Positions 27,201-37,012 of a DNA stretch of 64,000 bases are shown here, piece by piece; position 1 is the first letter of the stretch, and the number at the start of each line of letters is the position of its first letter. Origin of the DNA: an uncultured Bacteroidota bacterium (GTDB taxonomy: Bacteria > Bacteroidota > Bacteroidia > JABEUT01); contig CAIWVW010000010.1 of the NCBI GenBank assembly GCA_903916255.1, positions 1-64,000 of the forward strand, read 5' to 3'. Position numbers and translations under genes: made by a program. Under the pieces are notes generated by a model. It was not told where the DNA came from, ran no database searches, and saw nothing but the letters and a program-made list of their open reading frames with translations.

Positions 27201-28079
27201 ATGAACACAACCCCTATAGTGAATATTGCGCGGAAAATCCTCCTTCCTGTAATTCTATTTTCCCTGATATTAAATGCATCCACAAGTGTTGCCCAAAACT
27301 TACTGCCCTATCGGAATGAGGTTATATCGCATAAAATTTCGAGTGTAATTATTACCAATTCTGTAATGCAGGAGGAAAAAGGCAAGAAAGGAATGACGGA
27401 AAAGAGTAAAGTAAAATATGTGGATACCGTTAAGTATGATATGTACGGAACCCTTACCGAAAAAAGGATTACAGCCTATGATACCGATTCGAAAAGAGAG
27501 TATGCCGGAGATTGGACCTATACATACGACAGCCTTGGTAACCGCCTGCTGGAAACGCGTGTTGAGCCTGAGCATAACAGCATGGACTATTACAAATATG
27601 TATATGATTCAAATCGTATTTATAAGCAGATTTGGGTTAACTGGGTTAACATGAAACATATTTTCGACCGGATATATGCAGTGAAATATGATGGCTATGG
27701 TCGTTTGAAAACAGAAATTATAGAAGAAGGAAATGAAAAGATAGATTCTGTTTTGTCTTTTCAATTCGATACACTCAATCATTTGCACGATATCCTTTGC
27801 ACAAGCGATAAAGACCTGAAGGATACTATAAATATAGTCACCTATTTTTACAATGCAGATGGCAGCACCGCTAAAACCATTACTACCACTAAATCGGGTA
27901 AGAACACAGCAGAATTTACGTATGACCCGACGACCAAAAAGATTTTGAAAAAGTCTTCCGAGGAAGAAACCGATACCTATACATACGACAAAAACGGGCT
28001 GTTAACCGAATTCGATATTGTTCCGAAAGATAGAAAAGGAATGAAGCATAAATATACACTCAGCTATATTTACAGGTAA
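27201..28079 (+). CDS. Exported protein with RHS/YD-like repeats, function unknown
   Basis: 292 residues. A signal peptide (about 1-31, ending STSVAQ) precedes a beta-rich body with degenerate YD-like units (YDMYGTLTEKRI, YDSLGNRLLETR, YDGYGRLKTEII, YNADGSTAKTIT, YDKNGLLTEFDI). These resemble the repeats of RHS proteins but are too few for an RHS cage. There is no catalytic motif and no T9SS tail, so it probably stays in the periplasm or outer membrane. It has its own promoter; the gene downstream is convergent. Confidence 0.75.
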   Translation: MNTTPIVNIARKILLPVILFSLILNASTSVAQNLLPYRNEVISHKISSVIITNSVMQEEKGKKGMTEKSKVKYVDTVKYDMYGTLTEKRITAYDTDSKREYAGDWTYTYDSLGNRLLETRVEPEHNSMDYYKYVYDSNRIYKQIWVNWVNMKHIFDRIYAVKYDGYGRLKTEIIEEGNEKIDSVLSFQFDTLNHLHDILCTSDKDLKDTINIVTYFYNADGSTAKTITTTKSGKNTAEFTYDPTTKKILKKSSEEETDTYTYDKNGLLTEFDIVPKDRKGMKHKYTLSYIYR

Positions 28080-28114
28080 CAATTAGCTCTATAAACGTAA
28101 AGAAACGCCCAATC

Positions 28115-28128
28115 GTCATTGCAATGAC
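28115..28128. repeat. 14-bp perfect palindrome between convergent genes
   Basis: GTCATTGCAATGAC is a perfect palindrome in the 72-bp gap between the exported protein and the C10 protease. It has no T-run, so it is a poor terminator. It resembles fragments of short dispersed repeats in other genomes; only a genome-wide copy count could tell. Confidence 0.4.
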
Positions 28129-28151
28129 AAAACTATCATTCACGGAATAGA

Positions 28152-30419
28152 TTATTCAATCACTACCCTGCCGGTCGCAATAGATGCTCCCGTTTCAGAG
28201 AATACTCTGTAAATGTATATTCCCTTAGCCTGTGCGGATAAATTAATTTGTGTATTCTGATTTTTCAATTGGCCGGTATAAATTTCCTGTCCCAATACAT
28301 TATAGATTTTCACATACGGAGTTCCGGAAATATTTGTCATTCCAATCGTGAATTGTCCGCTATTTGGATTAGGATAAACCTTGATAGCCGGATTGGCCGA
28401 AATACTTGGAACTACAGTAGGAATACCCGGTATGTTAATATTATCTAAATATAAAGGAGACCCATTTCCTGAACGGTTTTCAAAAGAGAACATCACATTA
28501 TTTATGTTCGCTATTGCAGGAATGTGAATAGTATCTGTCCTCCAGTTGGAACTTAACGGAAGGAAGCAACCGATAGAATTGGTATCGGCTCCTGTGGTTA
28601 CATAATTGCCCGTAGTTCCTAGTGTTAATCCACCTTTAGAATAAACTTGATGGAACGTGGTACCGCAATCTGTCGAGTAATAAATTACGAGCGTGTCGCT
28701 GTATGTGCTGCTGTATGGAGCGTATGCCACATCAAAATATACTTTCGGATTTGATATCCCGGTAAAGTCATATTCAGGCGTATAAATTTGCTGGCGTTGG
28801 CCAATAATATCCAACCCCGTTTTACCCGGAGGAGCATAATCCTGATAGCCCTGGCAGTTGTTAAAATACATCGATTGCGTAGTGTTTCCGAAACCACCTA
28901 CATTGGTATTTAATTGCCAAACGTAGCTATAGTTATTCGGGTTATTAATCACCCATCCGTTTGGCGGAAAAGTTGGAGATTGAAACCCTTGCGTCAATGG
29001 AAGCATAGAGGCAGAAGCCACGGAAACATATGCTTTTCTGGTAAGCGTATCATTACCTCTTATAGTACTTATTATTTCAGAAACATCATACGTTCCGGGA
29101 GTATTATATACAATGGTTGGATTAACTGCGCCGGATGTATTTGGGCTTCCACCGGGAAATAACCATGTGCGTGAAGTAATGGCCAAATTAGAATCGGTAA
29201 AGCTTCTATCGGTAAACTGTACGCTCATTCCTGTGCAACCGAAAGTAGGTGAGGCTACAAAATAAGGAGAAGCGGAAGGTGGTTGAATTCCTATTAGTGC
29301 TTCGTTCCACCAGTTAAATTTATACCCGCCCGCATTCAGAGCAGTAAGGGCAAAATTACCGTTACTGGAACCTCCCCATCCCCAGTTCATATGGAATTGG
29401 TTACCGCTGGAATATCCATCACAAACCCAGGTGTGCCCAGCGGCATTGTTAACCGAAATTGAATCCCAGCCAACATATTCGACAACGCGTTTATTGTTCA
29501 ATTCATTTTCTATAAGGTTGGTCCAATTTGTTAACGTATAGCTCGATTGATATAAGCCTTGAATTGTTTTAGGGTTATATCCAAAATACTTCACAAAAGC
29601 TGTCTGCGCACAAACAGGATAATCACCTGTTATTACCCAAGCACCGCTCTCCGACGGGCTGTAATCCATATCTACACTTACTCCGCAATCATACATCAGT
29701 TTCGCAATCTCATTATTATTCGAACTGAGACTGTTCGGCATAGCCGACCACACATAATCAGATGTATCATAATTGGCAGTGAGGTAACCATAATTTTCCT
29801 GATAACTGTATGCCTGTTCATCCCAATAAGAACTCGAACCATGCCCGCTAGGCGGGTATGCCCAATATTTCATTATTTGCGCCATGGCAGTTGCTACACA
29901 ACCTGTTACAGAACCACCGGGACAGGTTGCATTATAATAAGGCGATTGGTCCCAATTGCAGGGTAAAAGGGGGCCAACAGTGGTCATTACACTATGGGTA
30001 TTCCTACTTGTATTATTGATGTAACCGTTCCATTCTTCCACAATTTCAGATGTTGCAGCAAGGCTAAGCGCCCTTGCAGCTACTATTTCCTGTTTGCGGC
30101 AGTTCATCCACCAGGCAAGGTTATTGTTCTCATTCGGAATTACGTACTGTCCTTCGTTGGAATAGCCTAATATTGGATGAGCAGCATCTTCTGCTGAAAC
30201 AATTACAAAACCCTTTTCCACATTATATACATAGTAAACAGGAATGCCATCGCTTGCAAATTCGGTATATGCAAGAGTCAATCCGGCCGGTGCTGTTTTG
30301 TACGTCTGTGCATAAAAATTAACAGCAACAGTTTCTGCCGTTTTGGGGGTTACCGGGTTTGCAAAGGCTACTCCAGCAAAACATACAAAAGCAAAGGATA
30401 GGTAATTTATTTTTTTCAT
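28152..30419 (-). CDS. Secreted C10 (streptopain-like) cysteine protease with PKD domain and T9SS type A signal
   Basis: 755 residues. Signal peptide (about 1-20), Spi-type propeptide (about 25-120), then the C10 catalytic domain with the nucleophile C174 in TGCVATAMAQIMKYW and H329 in AAGHTWVCDGY. A PKD domain follows (about 388-470, VQFTDRSF to GTYDVSEI), then a jelly-roll-like region (about 480-665). The tail (about 680-755, KVYPNPNSGQFTIGM through GIYIYRV) is a type A T9SS sorting signal. The enzyme should be secreted and anchored on the cell surface; proteolysis of external protein is the likely job. Confidence 0.92.
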   Translation of the reverse strand: MKKINYLSFAFVCFAGVAFANPVTPKTAETVAVNFYAQTYKTAPAGLTLAYTEFASDGIPVYYVYNVEKGFVIVSAEDAAHPILGYSNEGQYVIPNENNNLAWWMNCRKQEIVAARALSLAATSEIVEEWNGYINNTSRNTHSVMTTVGPLLPCNWDQSPYYNATCPGGSVTGCVATAMAQIMKYWAYPPSGHGSSSYWDEQAYSYQENYGYLTANYDTSDYVWSAMPNSLSSNNNEIAKLMYDCGVSVDMDYSPSESGAWVITGDYPVCAQTAFVKYFGYNPKTIQGLYQSSYTLTNWTNLIENELNNKRVVEYVGWDSISVNNAAGHTWVCDGYSSGNQFHMNWGWGGSSNGNFALTALNAGGYKFNWWNEALIGIQPPSASPYFVASPTFGCTGMSVQFTDRSFTDSNLAITSRTWLFPGGSPNTSGAVNPTIVYNTPGTYDVSEIISTIRGNDTLTRKAYVSVASASMLPLTQGFQSPTFPPNGWVINNPNNYSYVWQLNTNVGGFGNTTQSMYFNNCQGYQDYAPPGKTGLDIIGQRQQIYTPEYDFTGISNPKVYFDVAYAPYSSTYSDTLVIYYSTDCGTTFHQVYSKGGLTLGTTGNYVTTGADTNSIGCFLPLSSNWRTDTIHIPAIANINNVMFSFENRSGNGSPLYLDNINIPGIPTVVPSISANPAIKVYPNPNSGQFTIGMTNISGTPYVKIYNVLGQEIYTGQLKNQNTQINLSAQAKGIYIYRVFSETGASIATGRVVIE

Positions 30420-30596
30420 TCGCGTATTATGTCTTTACTAATTTAACTTAAAACAGAATACAAATTAACGAAAAAAAGCCGACTATACCAAATTCCCTTA
30501 TGCCAATCTTTACCCGCATGAAAAGCCGAGCAAAAAACATGAGAAAAATCATCAAAAAACAATCTTAAAAATAGGCCTGCACCCTGAACGATTGTA

Positions 30597-30604
30597 TAGT
30601 TTTG
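30597..30604 (+). promoter_or_regulatory. -7 box of the SulP transporter gene
   Basis: TAGTTTTG matches TAnnTTTG and ends 8 nt before the ATG at 30613. It overlaps the alternative TTG start at 30592, which argues against that longer reading frame. Confidence 0.6.
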
Positions 30605-30612
30605 CCCTTGAA

Positions 30613-32295
30613 ATGTTCACCCCTAAATTATTCACTACCCTAAAGACTTATTCGTGGAAACAATTTTCAGCTGATTTAACAGCCGGAATTGTAGTGGGCA
30701 TTGTGGCATTGCCTTTGGCCATTGCCTTTGCCATAGCATCGGGCGTATCTCCTGAAAAAGGCTTATTCACGGCTATTATAGCAGGATTTATTATTTCCGC
30801 TCTTGGAGGCAGCAGGGTGCAGATTGGAGGCCCTACGGGGGCTTTTATTGTTATAGTTTACGGTATTGTTCAAAAATATGGGGTAGATGGATTAACGGTA
30901 GCAACCCTCATTGCCGGCGTAATGCTCATTTTAATGGGCCTTATGCGCATGGGCTCGGTTATTAAATTCATCCCCTACCCGCTTATTGTAGGCTTTACAA
31001 GCGGCATTGCGCTCATTATTTTCTCCTCACAAGTAAAAGATTTTATGGGCCTGAAAATGGATACTGTCCCAGCCGATTTTATTGAAAAGTGGACCGCGTA
31101 CTTCGAGCATTTTAATTTCATCAGCATTCCGGCTATTTTAATCGGGCTTTTCACCATATTGGTTACACTTTACTTTTCGAAAGTAACCCATCGCATACCC
31201 GGCTCATTGGTAGCAATATTATTATCTACCGCTGCAGTAAGTATTTTTAAATTTCCGGTGGAAACAATAGGCAGCCATTTCGGCGCTATTCCATCCACAC
31301 TTCCGGCGCCGCATCTTCCCCATATTGATTGGAAAACGATTCAATACCTTATACGGCCTGCCTTTACTATTGCTATGCTTGGCGCCATCGAATCCTTATT
31401 GTCGGCAGTAGTTGCTGATGGCATGATTGGCGGCAACCACAAATCGAACATGGAACTGGTTGCTCAGGGAATTGCCAATACAGTAGCTCCCTTTTTTGGC
31501 GGTATACCTGCAACCGGCGCCATTGCCCGGACAGCCACCAACGTGAAAAATGGCGGGCGCACTCCCGTTGCCGGAATGATACATGCGCTTACTTTATTTG
31601 TCATTATGCTTTTTGTAGGCAAATGGGTAACCCTGATTCCCATCTCCTGCCTGGCCGGAATACTGGTAGTGGTATCTTACAACATGAGTGAATGGCGTTC
31701 TTTTGTTTCTATTATAAAATCGTCGCGGAATGATACAATTGTTTTGTTATCCACTTTTTTCCTTACTGTTTTAGTCGACTTAACTACCGCCATAGAAATA
31801 GGAATGGTATTGGCAGCCTTTCTGTTTATGCGCCGAATGATACAAATAAGCAATGTGGATGTAGTAACCGCTGAACTGGCCAACGAAACAGACGACAATG
31901 ATGCTAAAGCCATCCATAAATATGATGTGCCCAAAGAGGTGGAAGTTTTTGAGGTGAAAGGGCCTTTCTTTTTCGGAGCAGCCTATAAATTTAAAGAATC
32001 GCTGCATATTATTGAAAAATCGCCACGCGTTTTAATTATCCGAATGCGCCATGTTCCGGTAATCGATTCCACCGGGCTGCATATTTTGGAAGAAGTTTTT
32101 CAGCAGGCTAAAAATACGGAAACCACCCTGATAATATCTGGCATACAAAATGATGTTTTTAAAGAATTTGAGAAGTCGGGGTTACTCGATAAAATAGGCC
32201 GTGAAAATATATTTACTGTTATAGACGATGCCCTCGCACATGCCAGGGATATAGCAGCCAACCCAAAATCACCTTCGGGAATTAAACGGATTTGA
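30613..32295 (+). CDS. SulP family anion transporter with STAS domain
   Basis: 560 residues from ATG 30613. The membrane domain has [43 protein letters not shown] and [15 protein letters not shown], the usual SLC26/SulP landmarks. The cytoplasmic STAS domain (about 440-555) includes [16 protein letters not shown] and [12 protein letters not shown]. The family moves sulfate, bicarbonate or dicarboxylates; no neighbour such as a carbonic anhydrase or sulfate-assimilation gene settles the substrate. A strong terminator follows. Confidence 0.9.
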   Translation: MFTPKLFTTLKTYSWKQFSADLTAGIVVGIVALPLAIAFAIASGVSPEKGLFTAIIAGFIISALGGSRVQIGGPTGAFIVIVYGIVQKYGVDGLTVATLIAGVMLILMGLMRMGSVIKFIPYPLIVGFTSGIALIIFSSQVKDFMGLKMDTVPADFIEKWTAYFEHFNFISIPAILIGLFTILVTLYFSKVTHRIPGSLVAILLSTAAVSIFKFPVETIGSHFGAIPSTLPAPHLPHIDWKTIQYLIRPAFTIAMLGAIESLLSAVVADGMIGGNHKSNMELVAQGIANTVAPFFGGIPATGAIARTATNVKNGGRTPVAGMIHALTLFVIMLFVGKWVTLIPISCLAGILVVVSYNMSEWRSFVSIIKSSRNDTIVLLSTFFLTVLVDLTTAIEIGMVLAAFLFMRRMIQISNVDVVTAELANETDDNDAKAIHKYDVPKEVEVFEVKGPFFFGAAYKFKESLHIIEKSPRVLIIRMRHVPVIDSTGLHILEEVFQQAKNTETTLIISGIQNDVFKEFEKSGLLDKIGRENIFTVIDDALAHARDIAANPKSPSGIKRI

Positions 32296-32340
32296 TAAAC
32301 ACCCTCCGGGAATATTTCAGACAGGTTCCTTTTCTGTAGT

Positions 32341-32366
32341 AAAAAACTGACAAATGTCAGTTTTTT
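32341..32366. terminator. Intrinsic terminator after the SulP gene
   Basis: Perfect 11-bp stem AAAAAACTGAC/GTCAGTTTTTT with an AAAT loop, its 3' arm ending in TTTTTT. It can act on both strands, 45 bp after the SulP stop. Confidence 0.88.
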
Positions 32367-32519
32367 AAGCTTCTTAATTGAATTTGTAATCACCAATTAA
32401 CCAGTATATTAATTTCTTTTGATGTTATTATAACTATCGCAGGCAATATTTTTTGCCCATTAAAGTTTATGCTACATATATGGTTTGATGGCTATCATTT
32501 GATTATTGCCTTTTATTTT

Positions 32520-32527
32520 TAATTTTG
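32520..32527 (+). promoter_or_regulatory. -7 box of the SprB-repeat protein gene
   Basis: TAATTTTG matches TAnnTTTG and ends 20 nt before the TTG start at 32548. This supports that start for a protein that has no ATG near its signal peptide. Confidence 0.55.
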
Positions 32528-32547
32528 CCCAATAATACCCTTTTGAC

Positions 32548-35500
32548 TTGAAAAAAATTACGCTGTTCTTATTTATCGCTATCGGAGTTCTATCAACTCC
32601 GTTTTCGGGATTTTCCCAAAACAAAGATGAATTAACCAGGCCTGTGGGCGCACATGTTTCTCACGACAAAATCGAGGTGTTCCAGAAAATACTAAAGTCG
32701 CAGCGTTTGTTTGCTACCGTGAAGCAAGTTGCGGGAGCCACCAAGGAGGAAATGCAGATGTTCCACCAGTTTTATCTCGATACGCTGATGCGTGATAAAG
32801 CGGCTTTCAACAAAGCAGTGTTAAGCGGAAGAATTGCCAATCAATTAGACGTAAAAAAATATGTAGATAAAAAAACACCCGAGTATGTAGCGATGCTCCG
32901 CAGGTTTCAAAAACTGAGACACGATGCCCCTTCCACAGTCGATGAATATATGCACCCAAGTGCTCCGCCTCTCACATGCGTTACAGGATGTAATAACCTC
33001 GATTTTGAAAATGGAAGCCTTTCCGCATGGACAGCTTGCTATGCCGCCAACACTTCTACATCTTCCAGTTTTGCAACTTCGGCATTTACCTGTTTTGGCC
33101 CCTTGGCAGCCGTTACAGTTGCTGCGTATGACCCATCAACTTCATCTAACCAGGTATCCCTTACTTCCGGTGCGGGTTTCGACCCTATTGCAGGCGCGCT
33201 TATTCCCGTTGTAGCGCCCGGCGGTGGCAGCTATTCCTGTGAAGTGGGCGACGGAACAGGAATTAACTATGGCGTTGCCATGATTGAACAATCCTGGCAA
33301 GTGACAGCGGCGCAACCCAATTTTACATTCATGGATGCCGTAGTGCTTGAAAACCCGGCCCACCCGTTTTATGAACAACCCTACTTTGAAATACAGTTAT
33401 TGGACCAATTGGGCAATCCCATTCCCGGATGCGGACAATATGACGTAGTTTCCGCCCCCGGCCTGCCCGAATATACCCCTATATATTATGCCCCCGATGC
33501 CGATACTGTTTATTGCAAACCCTGGACAAACCAATATGTATCATTGGCAAACTATGTCGGAACGTGTGTTACCCTGAAGGTACTTTCTTCCGATTGCGCA
33601 GCGGGAGCCCACTTTGGCTATGGCTACTTTGATGCGCTTTGCAGTCCGCAGGCCGTTATATCTTCCTCCCCTGCTATTTGCGGAAGTCAAAATGTAACAC
33701 TTACAGCCCCTCCGGGCTCTGCCAGTTACAAATGGCTGGGACCATGCATTACCGGACCGAATAACCAACAATCTACCACCGTTAATTGTGCCGGAACCTA
33801 TAGCGTGGTGCTTATAAGTAACCTTACACACCCTTGCCCAGATACACTTAAAATTACGATTACAGTTTCACCGTTGCTTAACTTTAACCCTGTATCCCAA
33901 ACCAATGTTAAATGTTTTGGCGGAAGTACCGGAAGTGCAACCAATGTAGCCAGCGGAGGAACCCCACCTTATACTTACAGCTGGACTCCTTCCGGAGGAA
34001 CCAACGCAACCGCAACAGGGCTTTCAGCGGGAACATACACTGCCTATGCCACCGATAACGCCGGCTGTAAAGATTCCATTATAATTACCATTACACAACC
34101 GCCTTTATTAACCGCAACTGCCAGTTCAACACCGGTTGCCTGCAATTCCAATAATGGTTCAACAACAGTTGTAGTCGCAGGAGGTACACCCAATTATACT
34201 TACTTATGGGCACCTACCAATAATACAAACGCAACCGAATCTAACCTAAGTGCCGGAACATACACCATTACGGTAACCGATGCGAATGGATGTACTGCTA
34301 CTTCCACCACTACCATCACTAACTCAGGCGGATTAACGGTAACTACCACAGTTACCAATGTGCCATGTTTTGGAGGCACAGGAAGTGCAACAGCAACTCC
34401 TGCCGGAGGAACAGCTCCATACACTTATGCCTGGACACCCACCGGTGGAACCAACGCCACCGCAACAGGACTAAGTATAGGAACATACACTATTACAGTA
34501 CAGGATAATAACGGATGCACGGGAACAGCCACCGCCAGCATTACGCAGCCCACAGCCATAACATTAACAACGGGTGCAACACAAACCCCGTGCGGAGGAA
34601 ATACCGGAACAGCTACTGTTACAGCCGCAGGAGGAACACCTGCATATACTTATGCATGGACCCCATCGGGAAGTACAAATGCAACAGCAACAGGCCTTAC
34701 CGCAGGTGTATACACCATAACGGTTACCGATGCCAACGGTTGTACACAAACCAGCGCAGCCGTAGTAACCACTACAGGTGGGCTAACTGTAACTGCGGTC
34801 AGCACCGGTATATCATGCTTTGGAGGTTCTAACGGAACCGCTACAGGAACACCGGCAGGCGGAACAGCCCCTTATACCTATACATGGACCCCAAGCGGAG
34901 GTACAAACGCTACCGCTACCGGACTTAGCTTAGGCACTTATACTATCTCTGTTCAGGATGCAAATGGTTGTTTAGGTACGGCGTCGGCTACAATTACCCA
35001 ACCGACAGCCATTACCGCAACATCTGCTGCAACACAAACCAACTGCGCCTCCAGTACCGGGTCAGCTACCGTTACCGCTGCCGGTGGAACACCGGGTTAT
35101 ATTTATGTATGGACCCCATCGGGCAATACCAATGCAACCGCAACAGGTTTAAGCGCCGGAATATATACAGTAACCGTTACAGATGCCAATGGATGTACCC
35201 AAACAAGCACAGCTACTGTTACTTCATTGAATGGCGAAACAGTAACCATTTCGGCAAGTACCAATATTACTTGTAACGGTGCCAATAATGGAACAGCCAC
35301 CGCATCAGTGGTGGGCGGAACGCTACCCTATACCTATGCATGGACCCCGACAGGCGGAACTAATGCTGCAGCCACTGGCCTAAGTGCCGGAACATATACC
35401 ATTACGGTTAAAGATGCCAACGGTTGTATTGCATTTACTACCCAAACCATTACAGAACCACCTGCACTTACGGCAACCATAACTTCTACCACCAATATTT

Positions 35501-36729
35501 CATGCCCCGGGCCAGCTACCGGCACATTGGTAATGGCCGCAGGAGGCGGAACACCGGGCTATACTTATAATTGGACACCTTCGGGCGGAACTAATACCAC
35601 CGCCAGCGGATTATCTGCCGGAACATATACTGTTACCGTAACAGATGCCAATAATTGCGCAGCAACCACCAGCGGAACCATCACAGTATCGTCAGTTAAC
35701 CCACTTACCCTTTCTGTTTCGGGCGCTAAATCATACTGCCCGGGAGGTTCTGCAACCCTTGTGGCAACAGCTTCCGGCGGAAGCGGCAGCTACAATTTTA
35801 TCTGGATACCCGGAAATAATACCACTCAAACTATTTCGGTTAACCCAACCGCTACTACTACCTATACCGTTCAGGTTACAGATGCCTGCGGCCAGTCAGT
35901 TAGCAATGCGGTAACGGTAACCGTAAATCCGGCACCAAGTGTAAGCTTCTCTGCCGACCCAATGGCAGGATGCGCACCGCTTTGTGTGCAGTTCAGGGAT
36001 TTATCTACCATTCCGAGCGAGAAAATCAACCAATGGAGATGGAACTTTGGCGACGGAGACAGCTCGATAGGCAGAGACCCTATTCATTGCTATCAAACCA
36101 CTGGCTCTTATAGTGTCGACCTTACAGCCATATCCGACAGCGGTTGCAGCAGCACACTCCAGATTGTAAACCTGATTACAGTTTATCCTTCTCCAATTGC
36201 CGCTTTCTCCTACTCGCCGCAGCCTATTAACATTACAGAGCCGGTGGTTCAGTTTACCGATAACAGTTCTTCCAAATACCCGCTTATATATTGGAACTGG
36301 TCATTCGGAGACGGAGCAGATTCTACCAGTTCGTTGGAAAACCCCACCCACCAATATGGCGATACAGGTACCTATTGCGCAACGCTTGTTATTATGGATG
36401 AACATGGATGCGTAGACAGTTCCACCTATTGTCTCGTAGTAAACCCGCTGTTCACGCTATACATTCCTGATGCATTCTCCCCGAATGGCGATGGACTGAA
36501 TGATGTATTTATGCCGAAAGGGTCTTACATTAAAGATTACGAAATGTATATTTTCGACCGTTGGGGCATGAAACTTTTCTATACCAATAACATTATGAAT
36601 GGTTGGGATGGAACGGTACATGGAGGCTCCACTATTTCACAGGAGGATACATATATTTACCAGATTAATGTAACCGACACACAAGGAAATAAACATTCCT
36701 ATAATGGCAAGGTTACCCTGATTAAGTAA
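32548..36729 (+). CDS. Large SprB-repeat/PKD surface protein with T9SS type B C-terminal domain
   Basis: 1393 residues from a TTG start. Signal peptide (about 1-24, KKITLFLFIAI to FSQ). The N-terminal unknown domain (25-125) is followed by a Cys-containing jelly-roll-like domain (about 145-370) and an Ig-like stretch. Eight SprB-type modules of about 75 residues (about 447-1053) come next, then a ninth degenerate one. Two PKD domains follow (FGDGDS and FGDGAD at about 1170 and 1250). The end (about 1305-1393) is the gliding motility-associated type B domain with IPDAFSPNGDGLNDVF and FDRWGMKLF. It is probably a secreted adhesin of the SprB kind; its exact job is unknown. Thr, Gly and Ala dominate the repeats. 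Confidence 0.92.
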   Translation: MKKITLFLFIAIGVLSTPFSGFSQNKDELTRPVGAHVSHDKIEVFQKILKSQRLFATVKQVAGATKEEMQMFHQFYLDTLMRDKAAFNKAVLSGRIANQLDVKKYVDKKTPEYVAMLRRFQKLRHDAPSTVDEYMHPSAPPLTCVTGCNNLDFENGSLSAWTACYAANTSTSSSFATSAFTCFGPLAAVTVAAYDPSTSSNQVSLTSGAGFDPIAGALIPVVAPGGGSYSCEVGDGTGINYGVAMIEQSWQVTAAQPNFTFMDAVVLENPAHPFYEQPYFEIQLLDQLGNPIPGCGQYDVVSAPGLPEYTPIYYAPDADTVYCKPWTNQYVSLANYVGTCVTLKVLSSDCAAGAHFGYGYFDALCSPQAVISSSPAICGSQNVTLTAPPGSASYKWLGPCITGPNNQQSTTVNCAGTYSVVLISNLTHPCPDTLKITITVSPLLNFNPVSQTNVKCFGGSTGSATNVASGGTPPYTYSWTPSGGTNATATGLSAGTYTAYATDNAGCKDSIIITITQPPLLTATASSTPVACNSNNGSTTVVVAGGTPNYTYLWAPTNNTNATESNLSAGTYTITVTDANGCTATSTTTITNSGGLTVTTTVTNVPCFGGTGSATATPAGGTAPYTYAWTPTGGTNATATGLSIGTYTITVQDNNGCTGTATASITQPTAITLTTGATQTPCGGNTGTATVTAAGGTPAYTYAWTPSGSTNATATGLTAGVYTITVTDANGCTQTSAAVVTTTGGLTVTAVSTGISCFGGSNGTATGTPAGGTAPYTYTWTPSGGTNATATGLSLGTYTISVQDANGCLGTASATITQPTAITATSAATQTNCASSTGSATVTAAGGTPGYIYVWTPSGNTNATATGLSAGIYTVTVTDANGCTQTSTATVTSLNGETVTISASTNITCNGANNGTATASVVGGTLPYTYAWTPTGGTNAAATGLSAGTYTITVKDANGCIAFTTQTITEPPALTATITSTTNISCPGPATGTLVMAAGGGTPGYTYNWTPSGGTNTTASGLSAGTYTVTVTDANNCAATTSGTITVSSVNPLTLSVSGAKSYCPGGSATLVATASGGSGSYNFIWIPGNNTTQTISVNPTATTTYTVQVTDACGQSVSNAVTVTVNPAPSVSFSADPMAGCAPLCVQFRDLSTIPSEKINQWRWNFGDGDSSIGRDPIHCYQTTGSYSVDLTAISDSGCSSTLQIVNLITVYPSPIAAFSYSPQPINITEPVVQFTDNSSSKYPLIYWNWSFGDGADSTSSLENPTHQYGDTGTYCATLVIMDEHGCVDSSTYCLVVNPLFTLYIPDAFSPNGDGLNDVFMPKGSYIKDYEMYIFDRWGMKLFYTNNIMNGWDGTVHGGSTISQEDTYIYQINVTDTQGNKHSYNGKVTLIK
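33886..35706 (+). repeat. Eight tandem SprB-type modules arranged as four two-module units
   Basis: Module starts fall at about 33886, 34111, 34336, 34561, 34786, 35014, 35239 and 35470, a period of 225-237 bp. Odd modules carry CFGG- or C-G-type starts and end in an ITQP/ITEPP linker. Even modules lack this linker, carry the TAAGGTP-like core and mostly have VTDANGC. Modules 3+4 and 5+6 are especially alike, suggesting a 450-bp duplication unit. Confidence 0.85.
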
Positions 36730-36752
36730 CTTTACTGAATCAGGCATTTTCC

Positions 36753-36788
36753 AAATGCCGGTATAAATAATACCGGCATTTGTTTTTT
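36753..36788 (+). terminator. Intrinsic terminator after the SprB-repeat gene
   Basis: Perfect 12-bp stem AAATGCCGGTAT/ATACCGGCATTT with a 5-nt loop, followed by GTTTTTT. It lies 24 bp after the stop codon. The 220 bp that follow, up to the hybrid kinase gene, hold no gene or clear site that I can see. Confidence 0.92.
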
Positions 36789-37012
36789 ACCTCCACCCGC
36801 TAAAACAGAATTCCCGCCTGATAACTAATAGCTTAAATCTCCCATTCCGAAGATTTCAGGAACTTTTTTCCGTAATTCCCGTAAAACGGTAATTAGTCAC
36901 CTCCTAATGAAGATTGCAAGGCTATACTTGCTGCCTGTAAATCATTCGTTTTAGGGAAATTATTTATTTAAACAGAAGGAACCGAGGGAATAAAATTTCC
37001 CTGAATATATTA

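Noticed and set aside
30592-30612. TTG start at 30592 for the SulP protein
   Set aside because: It overlaps the -7 box; ATG 30613 begins the typical N-terminus.
33886-35706. Possible CRISPR or satellite array
   Set aside because: The 225-bp period is in frame and encodes SprB-type modules.
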